A DNA stretch of 64,000 bases from Deltaproteobacteria bacterium (GCA_016792625.1 JAEUKK010000123.1:1-64000), one strand, 5' to 3'; positions 30,286 through 41,484 are shown, counted from the stretch's first letter. Program-made: numbers and translations. The notes: generated by a model not told the origin, from the sequence alone.

Positions 30286-32009
30286 GCACCCCGCGCCCTG
30301 GCGCGCTGACCCCGACGGTCGGCGCCCCCCTCTCTCGCCGTGCGCTGATCGGCGGCGGCCTCGCCGCAGCGGCTGTGCTCGCCGCGCCGCGCCCGGCCTG
30401 GGCCGCCGAGCTGCGGGTGGCGCTGGACCGCCCGAGCCTCGCCGTCGGTGATCTCGTCGCCTTGCGGGTGCAGCTCATCGACGGCCGGCCTCGCGGCGTG
30501 CCCGACGTGCCGGTGGGGGACGGCCTCAGCGCGCGCTTCCGCGGCCAGAGCCAAGAGACGGTGATGGTCAACTTCCAGACCACGCGGATCATCACCTACA
30601 CCTATGGCCTCAGCGCGACCGCCGAGGGCACGTGGACCATCGGGCCCATCGAGGTCGAGGTTGACGGCCGGATGCTGCGGGCCGAAGCCCTGACGGTAAC
30701 CGTCACTGGCGCGCCCGCGGGTGAAGAGGCCCGGGCTGCCGTGCGGGCCAGCCTCAGCGACGCCTCACCCTTCGTCGGCGAGCTGCTGCACTACTCGCTG
30801 GTCTTCGAGCACGAGGGTGAGGCCTACAACCCGCGGTGGACCCCGCCCGAGCTGCGCGGCTTCTCTCAGCTCAGCGGCACCGATCCCGAGCAGACCGAGG
30901 CCCAGCTCGTGCGCGACGGCAAGCAGCGCACGATCACCGAGATCCGCCTGCCGCTGGTGGCCAGCGCCCCGGGCACCCAAAACATCGACCCCGCCGTGCT
31001 CACCGCCGATATGCCGGTGTCGGCCGACGCGCGCACCGGCCGGCGGGCGGTGGATCTGTTCGGGCGCGAGCGCACCCGCACCGAGACCTTCGCCACCAAG
31101 AAGCTGCAGGCCACGGTGCGGCCGCTGCCCGAGCCTCGCCCGGCGGCCTTCTCGGGTCTGGTGGGGAGCTTCGCCCTCGAGGCGAGCCAGCTGCCGGTGA
31201 GCGTCGAGCTGGGCGGCACCTTGACCTGGGAGCTGCGCCTCATGGGTCGGGGCAGCCTGGTCGGCTTTCGCCTGCCCGCCGCCCCCGCCGAGGGCAATTT
31301 CCGGGTCTATGACGACGCCCCCGCCGTCCGCACCCGCTGGGAGCGCGGCGGGCTCGAGTCCGAGGCGCTCTTCCGCCGGGCGCTCGTGCCCGAGGCCGCT
31401 GGCGGCCTGACCGTGCCCGGCGTCGAGCTGGTGGTCTTCGACCCCGAGCTCGAGCAGTACGTCACGCTGAAGGCCGAGGGGCAGGCCATCACCGTCACCC
31501 CGGGGGCCGACGGGGGTGAGGTGCAGCGTTTTGGCGCCCCGCCCGCTGCTGGCGGTGGGGTCGTCGATGCCCTGGGGGACGATATTTTGCCCGCGCCCGC
31601 CGCTGCCTCCCTGGGCGACCGCAGCTTGGCCGGCGCCCTGCCCCTGCTGGTCGGGCTGCCCGCCCTGCCGCTGCTCGGCCTCGTCGGGGTGGAGCTGCGG
31701 CGGCTGATCGGGCGCCGGGGCCCGCCCCGGGCGGTGGACCCTCTCGCCCGCCTCGCCGCACTGCCCGCCGATCCCGCCGCGCGGCTCGCCGCCATCGAGC
31801 AGCTCTTTCGTGAGGTCTGCGCCGCTCGCCTCGGCGTGGCCGCCCCGGCGCTGGACCGCGCCCAGGTCTCGACGCTGGGCCCCGAAGCCGCCGCGCTGTA
31901 CGCTGCGCTCGAGGCCGCCCGCTACGGCGGGGCCGCCGCGGCCCTGCCCGCGCTCGAGGCTGACCTCAAAACCTGGATCACCGCCCGCAAGGCCGGGGGT
32001 GCCGCATGA
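30282..32009 (+). CDS. batD: BatD-like protein with Tat-type signal peptide
   Basis: The start is GTG in a GTGA overlap. This 575-residue protein is the Bat operon's large extracytoplasmic protein. The N-terminus reads LSRRALIGGGLAAAAVLAA, a good twin-arginine export signal, cleaved near AWA-AE. Several beta-rich domains follow, starting with RVALDRPSLAVGDLVALRVQL and including FRGQSQETVMVNFQTTR, which match BatD (oxygen-tolerance) proteins. A single TM helix (ALPLLVGLPALPLLGLVGVEL) is near residue 460, then a cytoplasmic helical domain to the end. BatD is usually a Sec substrate, so a Tat signal would be unusual. Confidence 0.83.
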   Translation: MSTPRPGALTPTVGAPLSRRALIGGGLAAAAVLAAPRPAWAAELRVALDRPSLAVGDLVALRVQLIDGRPRGVPDVPVGDGLSARFRGQSQETVMVNFQTTRIITYTYGLSATAEGTWTIGPIEVEVDGRMLRAEALTVTVTGAPAGEEARAAVRASLSDASPFVGELLHYSLVFEHEGEAYNPRWTPPELRGFSQLSGTDPEQTEAQLVRDGKQRTITEIRLPLVASAPGTQNIDPAVLTADMPVSADARTGRRAVDLFGRERTRTETFATKKLQATVRPLPEPRPAAFSGLVGSFALEASQLPVSVELGGTLTWELRLMGRGSLVGFRLPAAPAEGNFRVYDDAPAVRTRWERGGLESEALFRRALVPEAAGGLTVPGVELVVFDPELEQYVTLKAEGQAITVTPGADGGEVQRFGAPPAAGGGVVDALGDDILPAPAAASLGDRSLAGALPLLVGLPALPLLGLVGVELRRLIGRRGPPRAVDPLARLAALPADPAARLAAIEQLFREVCAARLGVAAPALDRAQVSTLGPEAAALYAALEAARYGGAAAALPALEADLKTWITARKAGGAA

Positions 32010-32779
32010 GCCGGCGCGCCTTCGCCCTGGCCCTGCTGCTGGTCGGCGCGCCGGCCGCCGCCCGCCCCGGGGTCGCTGACCTCGGCGGCGCCCAGGGCAT
32101 CTACGAAGAGGGCCAGGCCGCCGCCCTCGCCGGTGACCAGGCCGGCGCCGCCGCGCTCTATGTGCGGGCCCTGGCCTTCGCCGGCGGCGAGCACCCGGCG
32201 CTGTACCACGCGCTCGGCAACGCGCTCTACCGCGAGGGAGAGGCCGGGGCGGCGCTCTGCGCTTATGCCCGCGGGCAACGGTTGGCGCCGCGGGACGGCG
32301 ATCTGGCGGCCAACCGCGCCCGGGTCGCCCGCGAGGCCCAAGACAAGCTCGACCCGCCTGAGACAACGGTCAGCGCGCTGTTCTGGCTCAGCTTCCTCTC
32401 GGCCCTTGAGGTGGCGGCCGCCGCCAGCTTGCTGGCGACCGCGGGGCTGGGCGGCCTGCTCTGGGCCCGCGCCCGCGCCCGGCCGGTGGGTCTCGCCGGA
32501 CCGTCGGCCCTGGTCCTCGCCGCGATGCTCGCCGCCTCGGTATGGGTGGCCGAGAACCGCGCGGGCACCACCGTGGTTATCGCCCCCGAGGTCACGGCCC
32601 GCAGCGCGCGGGGGCCCGACGGGGTCGAGCTCTTCCGCCTGCACGCAGGCGCCGAGCTGCTCGTGGCCGACGCCGCTGAGGACGCCGTGCTGCTGCAGCT
32701 GCCCGACGGTCGCAAGGGCTGGGTGCCCGCGGCCGCGACCTGCAGCACGACGCCAGGCGCGCCCTTCCCGCCGCGCTGA
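32006..32779 (+). CDS. batE: BatE-like TPR and SH3-domain membrane protein
   Basis: This 257-residue protein begins with a signal peptide (ALALLLVGAPAAA). Two tetratricopeptide-like helix pairs follow (GIYEEGQAAALAGDQAGAAALYVRAL and HALGNALYREGEAGAALCAYARG; about residues 30-100), then two TM helices (about 130-155 and 165-182). A C-terminal bacterial SH3-like domain (AGTTVVIAPEVTARSARG to LQLPDGRKGWVPA) completes it. This domain order is that of BatE. It is the last gene of the Bat operon and faces the FG-GAP lipoprotein gene 14 bases away. Confidence 0.83.
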   Translation: MSRRAFALALLLVGAPAAARPGVADLGGAQGIYEEGQAAALAGDQAGAAALYVRALAFAGGEHPALYHALGNALYREGEAGAALCAYARGQRLAPRDGDLAANRARVAREAQDKLDPPETTVSALFWLSFLSALEVAAAASLLATAGLGGLLWARARARPVGLAGPSALVLAAMLAASVWVAENRAGTTVVIAPEVTARSARGPDGVELFRLHAGAELLVADAAEDAVLLQLPDGRKGWVPAAATCSTTPGAPFPPR

Positions 32780-32793
32780 GAAGGCACCGGTGC

Positions 32794-35010
32794 TCAGGGC
32801 AGGGGCACCGACCAGAGCCGCCCCGCCTCGGGCTGACCGCTGACGCTCACCTTGGGCGCGCCGACCCACAGCCAGCCCCCTGCGCCCGCCGCGGCGCTCG
32901 GGTCACCCGCGCCGGCCGCGGTCCAGGCCCGGCCCGCCGCGTCGGCTTCGAGCGCGCCGCCGCCCCAGGCGTCGGCCGCGGCCCCAGCCAGCCACCAGAT
33001 ATGCGGGGCGCCCGCGCCATAGGGCTCGGGGATGAGGATGTCCAACAGGCCATCCTCGTCGAGATCAGCGGTGGAGAGGCCCGCGCCCAGGCCCGAGAGC
33101 GCGGCCCCGCCGCCCCAGCGCAGGCCCGCCGCCTCGGCCTCGGCGGTGCCGGTGCCCAGCGCGGCCCCCCACCACAGGTGCAGGGCGCCGCTGTTGGTCA
33201 GGCCGTCGAGCTCTCCGCGGGGGGCGCCGACCAGCAGCTCGGCGCGGCCGTCGCCGTCGAGATCACCCGGCGCGGCCAGCGCGGCCCCGAAGTCATCGCC
33301 GCTGCGGGCGCCCCGCAGGGTCAAGACCGTCGCGGCCGACAGAGCCGCGCGGGTCGTGCCCGCCGCGGCGGCCGCCCCGGGCGAGAGCAGGTGCACGAGG
33401 CCCGCGGCCCCCCGCTCGCCGGCGGCGGCGGCGGGGCTGCCCATGGCCAGCTCGGGCAGGCCATCGCCGTCGAGGTCGCCGACGGCGAGCAGGCCGCCCT
33501 CGCCAATGCGCTGGTTGAAGCTGCCGCCGAGCAGCAGGTCGGCGTCCTCGACCGAGCGGGCGCCCTCGCCCAGGCCCGCGCCCCAGAGCACCGCCACCGC
33601 GCCGCCGTTGCTCGCCAGCTGGTCGTCGCCCGGGCTGGTGAAGACGACGTCGAGCAGGCCATCGCCGTCGAGGTCAGCGGTGGTGGCCCGTGCGCCGAGG
33701 CGGTCGGACGCCGCGCGCCCGACCACGAGGAGGGCCGCGGTCTCTTCGGCCGGGCCAGCCGCGAACAGCAGGTCTGCCGCCGGCACCAAGAGCAGGGCGC
33801 CGGCGTTGGCGTAGCCGCCAGGGTCCATGCCCGGGGCGCCGATCAGCGCGGTGGGGCCCCAGCCGGCCAGGGCCGGGGCCGCCGACAGGCGCTCGGGGTC
33901 GCCCAGCCGGTCGTAGGGTGCGCTGCCGTGCAGCGCCCCGGCGGCCTCGGTGGGGCCCAGCGCGGCGCCCGCGGTGAGGTCGGCGCCGGCGAAGAGCAGC
34001 ACCAGCCCGGCGTCGTCGTCGTCGCCCGGCGCGCTGACGAGGAGCTCGGGCAGGCCATCGCCGTCGAGATCGGGCAGGGGCGCGAGGGCGGCGCCGAGCT
34101 CTTGCCCCTCGCGCGCGCCGGTCGCGGCCGCGCCCGTGGCAGCGAGCCCGACGCAGGCCGCCCAGGCCCCCGCGCCGACCGTCGGGTCGCTGTCGTCGCA
34201 GTCCGTGGTGAGCGGGGAACCATCCCGGTCGAGATCATCATCGGGGGTAGACGGGTCGCAGTCTTCATCCCGTCCGCTGTAGGCGAGCTCGGCCTCCCCC
34301 GGCGCGGCCAGCGGGTCGGCGTCATCGCAGTCCACGAGGTGGTCGGCCCCATCTCCATCGAGGTCATCGTCGGCGGTCGCGGCGTCGCAGTCGTTGTCGA
34401 CGCCGTCGTAGGGGGTCTCGGGTCGGTCGTCGGCGCGGGCGGGGTCGGTGTCGTCGCAGTCGGTGGCCGCGGGGGCGCCGTCTCCGTCGAGGTCATCGTC
34501 GGGGGTGCTTGGGTCACAGTCGTTGTCGACGCCGTCGTAGGGCCGCTCCTCGGCGTCCGGCCCCACCCAGCGGTCGGCATCGTCGCAGTCGGTGGCGACG
34601 CCGTGCCCATCCTCATCGAGGTCATCATCAGGGGTGCGTGGATCGCAGTCGTTGTCGCGGCCGTCATGGGGCCGCTCGGTCGCGCCGGGGTAGGCCTCAG
34701 GATCGGCGTCGTCGCAGTCCTCGACCGCGGGGACGCCGTCCCCGTCGTCATCTTGGCAGGGGGCGGTGGTGGCGCAGCCCCGGTCCGCGCAGTCCCGCTG
34801 CCCGTCGGCGTCGTTGTCGGCGTCGTCCTCACACTCAAAGGGCGCGTCGCCCTCGACCCCGGTGGCCCGGCCGCAGCCGGCCCCCAGCGTGCCCAGCGGC
34901 GGGCCAAGCAGCGCGGCCCCGAGCAGGGTGCGGCGCAGGGCGGGCCCGAGAGCGGGCAGCAGGGGAGGGGACCCGCGGCGGGCGCGGGCCGGGGCGACGG
35001 GCGTGGGCAT
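32794..35010 (-). CDS. FG-GAP/integrin-like lipoprotein with MopE-type Asp/Cys repeats
   Basis: This 738-residue protein has a long signal sequence ending in the lipobox GAGC. Residues about 50-240 contain five Asp/Cys-rich units of the form DCDDxDPxxxPxxxExxYDGxDNDCD with a DDDLDxDG spacer, like calcium-binding MopE/thrombospondin type 3 repeats. The rest is a series of five to six FG-GAP blades, each with an LDGDGLPEL calcium loop, expected to form a beta-propeller at the cell surface. It lies alone between convergent and divergent neighbours. The ligand is unknown; FG-GAP lipoproteins of this type are typical of Myxococcota. Confidence 0.88.
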   Translation of the reverse strand: MPTPVAPARARRGSPPLLPALGPALRRTLLGAALLGPPLGTLGAGCGRATGVEGDAPFECEDDADNDADGQRDCADRGCATTAPCQDDDGDGVPAVEDCDDADPEAYPGATERPHDGRDNDCDPRTPDDDLDEDGHGVATDCDDADRWVGPDAEERPYDGVDNDCDPSTPDDDLDGDGAPAATDCDDTDPARADDRPETPYDGVDNDCDAATADDDLDGDGADHLVDCDDADPLAAPGEAELAYSGRDEDCDPSTPDDDLDRDGSPLTTDCDDSDPTVGAGAWAACVGLAATGAAATGAREGQELGAALAPLPDLDGDGLPELLVSAPGDDDDAGLVLLFAGADLTAGAALGPTEAAGALHGSAPYDRLGDPERLSAAPALAGWGPTALIGAPGMDPGGYANAGALLLVPAADLLFAAGPAEETAALLVVGRAASDRLGARATTADLDGDGLLDVVFTSPGDDQLASNGGAVAVLWGAGLGEGARSVEDADLLLGGSFNQRIGEGGLLAVGDLDGDGLPELAMGSPAAAAGERGAAGLVHLLSPGAAAAAGTTRAALSAATVLTLRGARSGDDFGAALAAPGDLDGDGRAELLVGAPRGELDGLTNSGALHLWWGAALGTGTAEAEAAGLRWGGGAALSGLGAGLSTADLDEDGLLDILIPEPYGAGAPHIWWLAGAAADAWGGGALEADAAGRAWTAAGAGDPSAAAGAGGWLWVGAPKVSVSGQPEAGRLWSVPLP

Positions 35011-35100
35011 GGGACCTCTCCCCAGTGGGTCGGCCCAGCTTATGTGCGCGCAGCGGCCGCCGGGCGCGGCGGGAAAGGAGGGGAAAGGCCGGCTGCGCCC

Positions 35101-35805
35101 TCAGCCGGCGAGCAGGCCCCCGTCGACGGGGAGGGCCGCGCCGGTCACCCAGGGGGCCCCGATGAGGTAGGCCACCGCCTCGCCCACGTCGGAGGGCTGG
35201 CCCAGCCGCCCCAGCGGGTGCAGGGCGGTGAGCGCGGCGAGGCGGGCCTGCGGATCGTCGCCGCCGCGGGGCGCCTCGGTCATCGGCGTGGGGACGACCC
35301 CTGGCAGCACGGCGTTGCTGCGCAGCTGCCGGGGGGCCAGCTCGACGGCGAGGGCCTGCATCAGCCCGAGCTGGCCGGCTTTGGCGGCGGCGTAGGGGCC
35401 GGTGCCTGGCGCGGGGCGCGCCGCCAGCGTGCTGCTCACGAAGGTCAAGGAGCCGGGCCCGATCTGGCGGGCGGCCCAGGCCGCGCTGAGCAAAGCAGGC
35501 CCCAGCACGGTGACCTCGTGCAGTTCACGCCAGAGCGCGGCGGTCCAGGCGGGCAGGGGCCCGTGCAGGTAGAGCCCGGCGTTGTGCACGATGTGATCCA
35601 CCGGGCCCACCTCGTCGAGGATGGCCTCAGGGTCGCTGGTCACGTCGCCGACCACCGCGCGGCAGCCGAGCGCCTCGGCGGCGGCGCGCAGGGGGTCGGC
35701 CCGGCGGCCGAGCAGGGTGACCCTGTGGCCGCGGGCGCGCAGCGCAGCGGCGATGCCTTGGCCGAGGCCGGTGCCCCCGCCAGTGATCAGGACGGGGGAG
35801 CTCAA
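35101..35805 (-). CDS. Short-chain dehydrogenase/reductase
   Basis: This classical SDR starts at TTG 35805, overlapping the stop of the cupin gene (TTGA). It has 234 residues. The cofactor motif TGGGTGLG is followed by the NNAG equivalent VHNAG, the catalytic serine in TFVSST and the YAAAK active site. The C-terminus GAALPVDGGLLAG is standard for the family. An open frame continues upstream but has no SDR homology. The substrate is not evident. FolM-like pteridine reductase or a polyketide-type ketoreductase are both possible, and the cupin partner does not settle it. Confidence 0.85.
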   Translation of the reverse strand: MSSPVLITGGGTGLGQGIAAALRARGHRVTLLGRRADPLRAAAEALGCRAVVGDVTSDPEAILDEVGPVDHIVHNAGLYLHGPLPAWTAALWRELHEVTVLGPALLSAAWAARQIGPGSLTFVSSTLAARPAPGTGPYAAAKAGQLGLMQALAVELAPRQLRSNAVLPGVVPTPMTEAPRGGDDPQARLAALTALHPLGRLGQPSDVGEAVAYLIGAPWVTGAALPVDGGLLAG

Positions 35806-36569
35806 GCGGGCCTCGGGGCGGACGGGGTCGCGGACGGGGGCAGATGGACGGGCAGATGCGCGGGCAGGTGGAGGGGGGCGACGCGCTGGGCGGGCACCTC
35901 GTCGGCGGGCAGGAAGGCCGGGCGGTTGAGGCAGAGCAGGCCCGCCGGCTGCGCGCTGGGGTTGGCGTAGCCATGCGCCAAGCCGCGGGGCCAACACCGG
36001 CGCAGCCCGACCGCTTGCGGTGATGCCGGACCCTCACCCACCCAACCCCAGAGGCCAGCCCCGCAGACCAGCTCCCATTCTGACATCAGGTCATGGTGGT
36101 GGTGGGGGATCTGCTGACCCGGCGCCACCACGAGGCGCACCAAACCCCAGCCCCGCGGATCGAGGTCGGGCGGGCCCTCGGCCACCAGCTCGACCCGGCC
36201 CCAAGCGGGCGCTTCGGTGCCCACCGGGCCGGCGCGCGCCGCCCCGCGCCGCTGCGCCCGCCCGCGTCGCCGCACCAGAAGCCCGAGCTGCCGGAGCGCC
36301 GGGGTCGCCTCGCCCGGCAGCGGCTCAAGCACCGCCGCCCGGCAGAGCGCCGCCGCCCCGGGCCGGCTGGTCGGGCGCACCCCCGCCGCGGCGAGCAGGT
36401 CGGCCAGCGCGCGCAAGCGCCGGCGGAGGGCCCCGCGCTGGCCCCGGGGCAGGGGCCCCACTGGCCAGACCTGCGCCAAAATGCCGTGCCCGCCGCCAAT
36501 CCGCAGGCGGATGGGCAGGGGGCCATCGGCGCGCAGGGGGCTGGGTCGGCGGGCGGGGGCTGCGGGCAT
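35802..36569 (-). CDS. Cupin-domain protein
   Basis: The ATG at 36569 gives 255 residues. The C-terminal half has a cupin motif, VAPGQQIPHHHHDLMSEWELVCG, with the His-x-His, Glu and later His (PRGLAHGYANPS) that would bind a divalent metal. The N-terminal 110 residues are Arg/Leu-rich without a family I recognise. The last 25 residues are Pro/Leu repeats and probably disordered. It is the first gene of a two-gene unit with the SDR. A CGTTAG element lies 8 bases before the ATG and there is no ribosome binding site, suggesting a leaderless transcript. Confidence 0.7.
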   Translation of the reverse strand: MPAAPARRPSPLRADGPLPIRLRIGGGHGILAQVWPVGPLPRGQRGALRRRLRALADLLAAAGVRPTSRPGAAALCRAAVLEPLPGEATPALRQLGLLVRRRGRAQRRGAARAGPVGTEAPAWGRVELVAEGPPDLDPRGWGLVRLVVAPGQQIPHHHHDLMSEWELVCGAGLWGWVGEGPASPQAVGLRRCWPRGLAHGYANPSAQPAGLLCLNRPAFLPADEVPAQRVAPLHLPAHLPVHLPPSATPSAPRPA

Positions 36570-36577
36570 GGGGCGCG

Positions 36578-36583
36578 CTAACG
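36578..36583 (-). promoter_or_regulatory. Putative leaderless promoter -10 of the cupin gene
   Basis: The sense strand reads CGTTAG, then CGCGCCCC and ATG. The same CGCGCCCC-ATG follows the element in front of selO. Confidence 0.4.
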
Positions 36584-36627
36584 CCGCCGCGACGGGCGGC
36601 ACGGGGGCGCGGTGGGCCCGCGGCGCG

Positions 36628-36633
36628 GCTAAA
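36628..36633 (+). promoter_or_regulatory. Putative leaderless promoter -10 of the 412-residue lipoprotein
   Basis: GCTAAA is followed by CTGGGGCC and ATG. TAAACT within it fits the TANNNT -10 pattern, with the ATG at the expected transcription start. Confidence 0.4.
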
Positions 36634-36641
36634 CTGGGGCC

Positions 36642-37880
36642 ATGCGCCTGCTCCGCCTCCGCTCTGATCTCGCCGTCCGCGCCCCCCGCCGCTGCGGCGC
36701 GCCCCTCCTCCTCCTCGCCCTCCTCGCCTGCCGGGGGGCCGATGCGCCTGATGACGCCCCCAAAGGCGCCGAAGACTCCGGCGCGGGTGAGGTGAGCCTC
36801 GATGGGGCGGGCGGCGATGGGGGCGAGGGCGACGATTCGGCCCTGCCGGGTGTGGATCCGGGCCCGACCCTTCAGGTGGTGGTCAGCGAGCCGGTGGGCG
36901 CGGCGATGGCCGGGGCGCTGGTGCGCGTGGCGCTGATCCCCCTCGACTTTGGCGCCGGCGACGGCGGTCCGCGCCTGGGCGGCCCGATCGCCGAGGGCGC
37001 GGTGGTCGACGGCGTGGCCACCCTCGAGCTGCCCTTGAGCCTCGAAGCCGACGCGCTCGACGGCTTGGCCCGCGCCCACCCGGCCGTGCAGGGCGCACTT
37101 TTTGGGCTGGTGGCCTACGCGCCGACCGCCGAAGGTGGCTCTTTCGCCGAAGGGCAGCCGCTGCTCGGGCTCACGCTCGACCACCTCGTGCTGTTCCGCG
37201 CGCCGGGCGAGGCCCCCGAGGGCTGGCCCGAGGCCTGGTCTGTGGTCGACACGGGGATGGCTGGCATGTACGCCCCGAACCGCTGCCTCTACGACACGAC
37301 CGAGCCGCTCCTCTGGCGTGAGGCCGAGGGGTACCCCCGCTTCTCCTTAGTGACCGACCCCGTGCCCTTGCTGCTGCGGGGGCGCGAGGCCGGCCTCGAC
37401 GTCGAGGTGACGATGGGCCTGCTGCCCGACGCGCCCGATCACTACGCGCTGGTGCCGCACCAGCTCGCCGTCGACCCTGAGGCGGGCCTCGCGCCGGTGG
37501 TCGACCTGCCCCTGGCTGAGGCGGGCAGCCCGCTGCGCTTCTCGCTGCGCGCAGCCCCCGAGGAGTCCCACGATCTCACCGCTGACCCCGACTGGCGCCA
37601 CACCCTCGCCTATGGCGTGCCCTACGCTGACGCCGACGGCAGCGGCGGCTGGTCCGGGGCTGACCCGGCCCCGCGGGCGGGCACCTGCGCCGACCGCAGC
37701 TCGGTGGCCTTCCGCTACACCCGCCCCGTCTCCACCTGGCGCGGCCTGCGCCTGCTCGACTGCTACAGCGGCCAGGTCGGCTGGCGGCTCGTCCGCTGGG
37801 ACGAGGCGGTGGGCAACGAGGTCTACCTGCCCGCCGAGGCCGCCCTCGCCTTGCGCAGCGAGGACGGCTGCAGCCTGTAG
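36642..37880 (+). CDS. Predicted lipoprotein, unknown function
   Basis: This 412-residue protein has a signal peptide ending in LLALLAC, then an acidic Gly/Asp-rich linker (about residues 35-70). The next segment, GPTLQVVVSEPVGAAMAGALVRVALIPL, has the look of a beta-sandwich. The remaining 300 residues contain regular Trp, Tyr and Cys residues (for example DTGMAGMYAPNRCLYDTTEPL) but match no family I know. It has no polar active-site motif. The gene is divergent from the cupin-SDR pair and is probably monocistronic. Confidence 0.65.
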   Translation: MRLLRLRSDLAVRAPRRCGAPLLLLALLACRGADAPDDAPKGAEDSGAGEVSLDGAGGDGGEGDDSALPGVDPGPTLQVVVSEPVGAAMAGALVRVALIPLDFGAGDGGPRLGGPIAEGAVVDGVATLELPLSLEADALDGLARAHPAVQGALFGLVAYAPTAEGGSFAEGQPLLGLTLDHLVLFRAPGEAPEGWPEAWSVVDTGMAGMYAPNRCLYDTTEPLLWREAEGYPRFSLVTDPVPLLLRGREAGLDVEVTMGLLPDAPDHYALVPHQLAVDPEAGLAPVVDLPLAEAGSPLRFSLRAAPEESHDLTADPDWRHTLAYGVPYADADGSGGWSGADPAPRAGTCADRSSVAFRYTRPVSTWRGLRLLDCYSGQVGWRLVRWDEAVGNEVYLPAEAALALRSEDGCSL

Positions 37881-37940
37881 CGCCCGCCGCCCGCCGCCCG
37901 CCGCCCGCTTGTGGGGCCCGTGGGATAGCCGCTGCGCGAG

Positions 37941-38690
37941 GTGGGGGTGCTGATGCGCGCGTGGGATCTGGTAGGGACGGGGGAGGTGCCCGGCTCTGAA
38001 GGGGTGATGGACCTCTATCGCAGGGGGGATGAGCTGGCCATCCGCGTCAACGGCCGCGAGCTCATGAACAACAAGGTGCACGGCTCAGAGGACGCCCTCG
38101 CCGATCTGGTCTGCGACCGCCTCGGTGACCGTCCCGGCCTTCGCCTGCTCGTGGGCGGCCTGGGCATGGGCTTTACGCTCGCCGCCGCCCTGCGCCGGGT
38201 GGGCCCGAGCGGCGAGGTGACCGTGGCCGAGCTGGTCCCGGTGATCCTGGAGTGGAACCGGGGCCCGCTGGGCCATGTGGCCGGCCACCCCCTCGACGAC
38301 CCCCGGGCCCGGGTGCACCCGGGCGACGTCGCGGTGGCGATTCGCGAAAACGGCCCGTGGGACGGCGTTCTGCTCGATGTTGACAACGGCCCCAAGGGCC
38401 TGACCCGCAAGTCCAACGACTGGCTCTACGGCTGGCACGGCCTCGAGGCGGCCCGCCAGGCCCTGCGGCCCGGCGGCTGGTTGGCCATCTGGTCGGCGGC
38501 CCCCGACGAGGCCTTCACCAAGCGGCTGCAGCGCGCGGGCTTCGAGGTCGAGGTCGCTGTGGTGCGGGCACGGCAGGGCGGGGGTGGCGGTCACCGTCAC
38601 ACCATTTGGCTGGCCCAACGCGGGGATCGGCCGGAGGGGGCACCACCCGAGGCCCCGCGCCGCGCGCCGCCCCGCCGCCGTCGGGTATGA
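37941..38690 (+). CDS. Spermidine-synthase-like methyltransferase-fold protein
   Basis: This 249-residue protein starts at GTG 37941 or ATG 37953. The Rossmann core begins with LRLLVGGLGMGFTLAAAL, the spermidine-synthase version of the glycine-rich loop, and continues with VTVAELVPVILEWNR and the WDGVLLDVDNGP segment. The aminopropyl-transferring Asp region is partly conserved. The N-terminal part contains LAIRVNGRELMNNKVHGSEDALADL, another family feature. It may be a spermidine synthase relative or a small-molecule methyltransferase; polyamine partners such as speD are absent. The C-terminal 30 residues are Pro/Arg-rich. Confidence 0.75.
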   Translation: MGVLMRAWDLVGTGEVPGSEGVMDLYRRGDELAIRVNGRELMNNKVHGSEDALADLVCDRLGDRPGLRLLVGGLGMGFTLAAALRRVGPSGEVTVAELVPVILEWNRGPLGHVAGHPLDDPRARVHPGDVAVAIRENGPWDGVLLDVDNGPKGLTRKSNDWLYGWHGLEAARQALRPGGWLAIWSAAPDEAFTKRLQRAGFEVEVAVVRARQGGGGGHRHTIWLAQRGDRPEGAPPEAPRRAPPRRRRV

Positions 38691-38736
38691 GCCGGGGCGA
38701 AGCCCTCCCGCTCCCCGCCGGCCGAGGCCGCTGCCC

Positions 38737-39000
38737 ATGCCCCGCCCGACCTTCCCGCACAGCCTGCACGACGTCATCTCCAACGTCGACGGCGGCCTCG
38801 GCCTCGTGGTGGGCGACCTGCCCGACGGCCGCATCGTGGTGCTCCGCCGCGGTCGCAAAACACCGGGCTACACGCTGTCCACCTGGGCCGACGCCCAGCG
38901 CAGCCGCTTGCTCGCGGAAGAGCTGGTGGCCGAGCGTGTCGCCGCGATCAACCGCATGGCCGAGTTGATCGGCCTCGACGAGCGCCTGCCCGGGGCCTGA
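38737..39000 (+). CDS. Small 87-residue protein, unknown function
   Basis: The ATG at 38737 gives 87 residues. They run from PRPTFPHSLHDVISNVDGG through VVGDLPDGRIVVLRRGRK to a helical C-terminal half that contains RSRLLAEELVAERVAAINRM. It is soluble, with no known motif. It lies 46 bases after the spermidine-synthase-like gene on the same strand, so the two may be co-transcribed. The well-formed helical heptad pattern favours a real protein over a chance frame. Confidence 0.45.
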   Translation: MPRPTFPHSLHDVISNVDGGLGLVVGDLPDGRIVVLRRGRKTPGYTLSTWADAQRSRLLAEELVAERVAAINRMAELIGLDERLPGA

Positions 39001-39059
39001 GGGCGGCCCCCGCGGGTGCAGCTGCTCCGTTTGAAGTGGGGTCGCGCGGCCCTCCCCGC

Positions 39060-41435
<2,376 letters not shown>

Positions 41436-41443
41436 GGGGGCGG

Positions 41444-41449
41444 CTAACC
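41444..41449 (-). promoter_or_regulatory. Putative leaderless promoter -10 of the antiporter gene
   Basis: The sense strand reads GGTTAG, then CCGCCCCC and ATG, with no ribosome binding site. The distance from the element to the ATG equals that of the cupin and selO genes. Confidence 0.4.
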
Positions 41450-41484
41450 CAACCCACCGGCGGCGGGGGCCCGCGCCAGCAGCC

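Noticed and set aside
33001-35970. A 989-residue plus-strand frame opposite the FG-GAP gene
   Set aside because: It is antisense to the FG-GAP repeats, low complexity, with no start signal.
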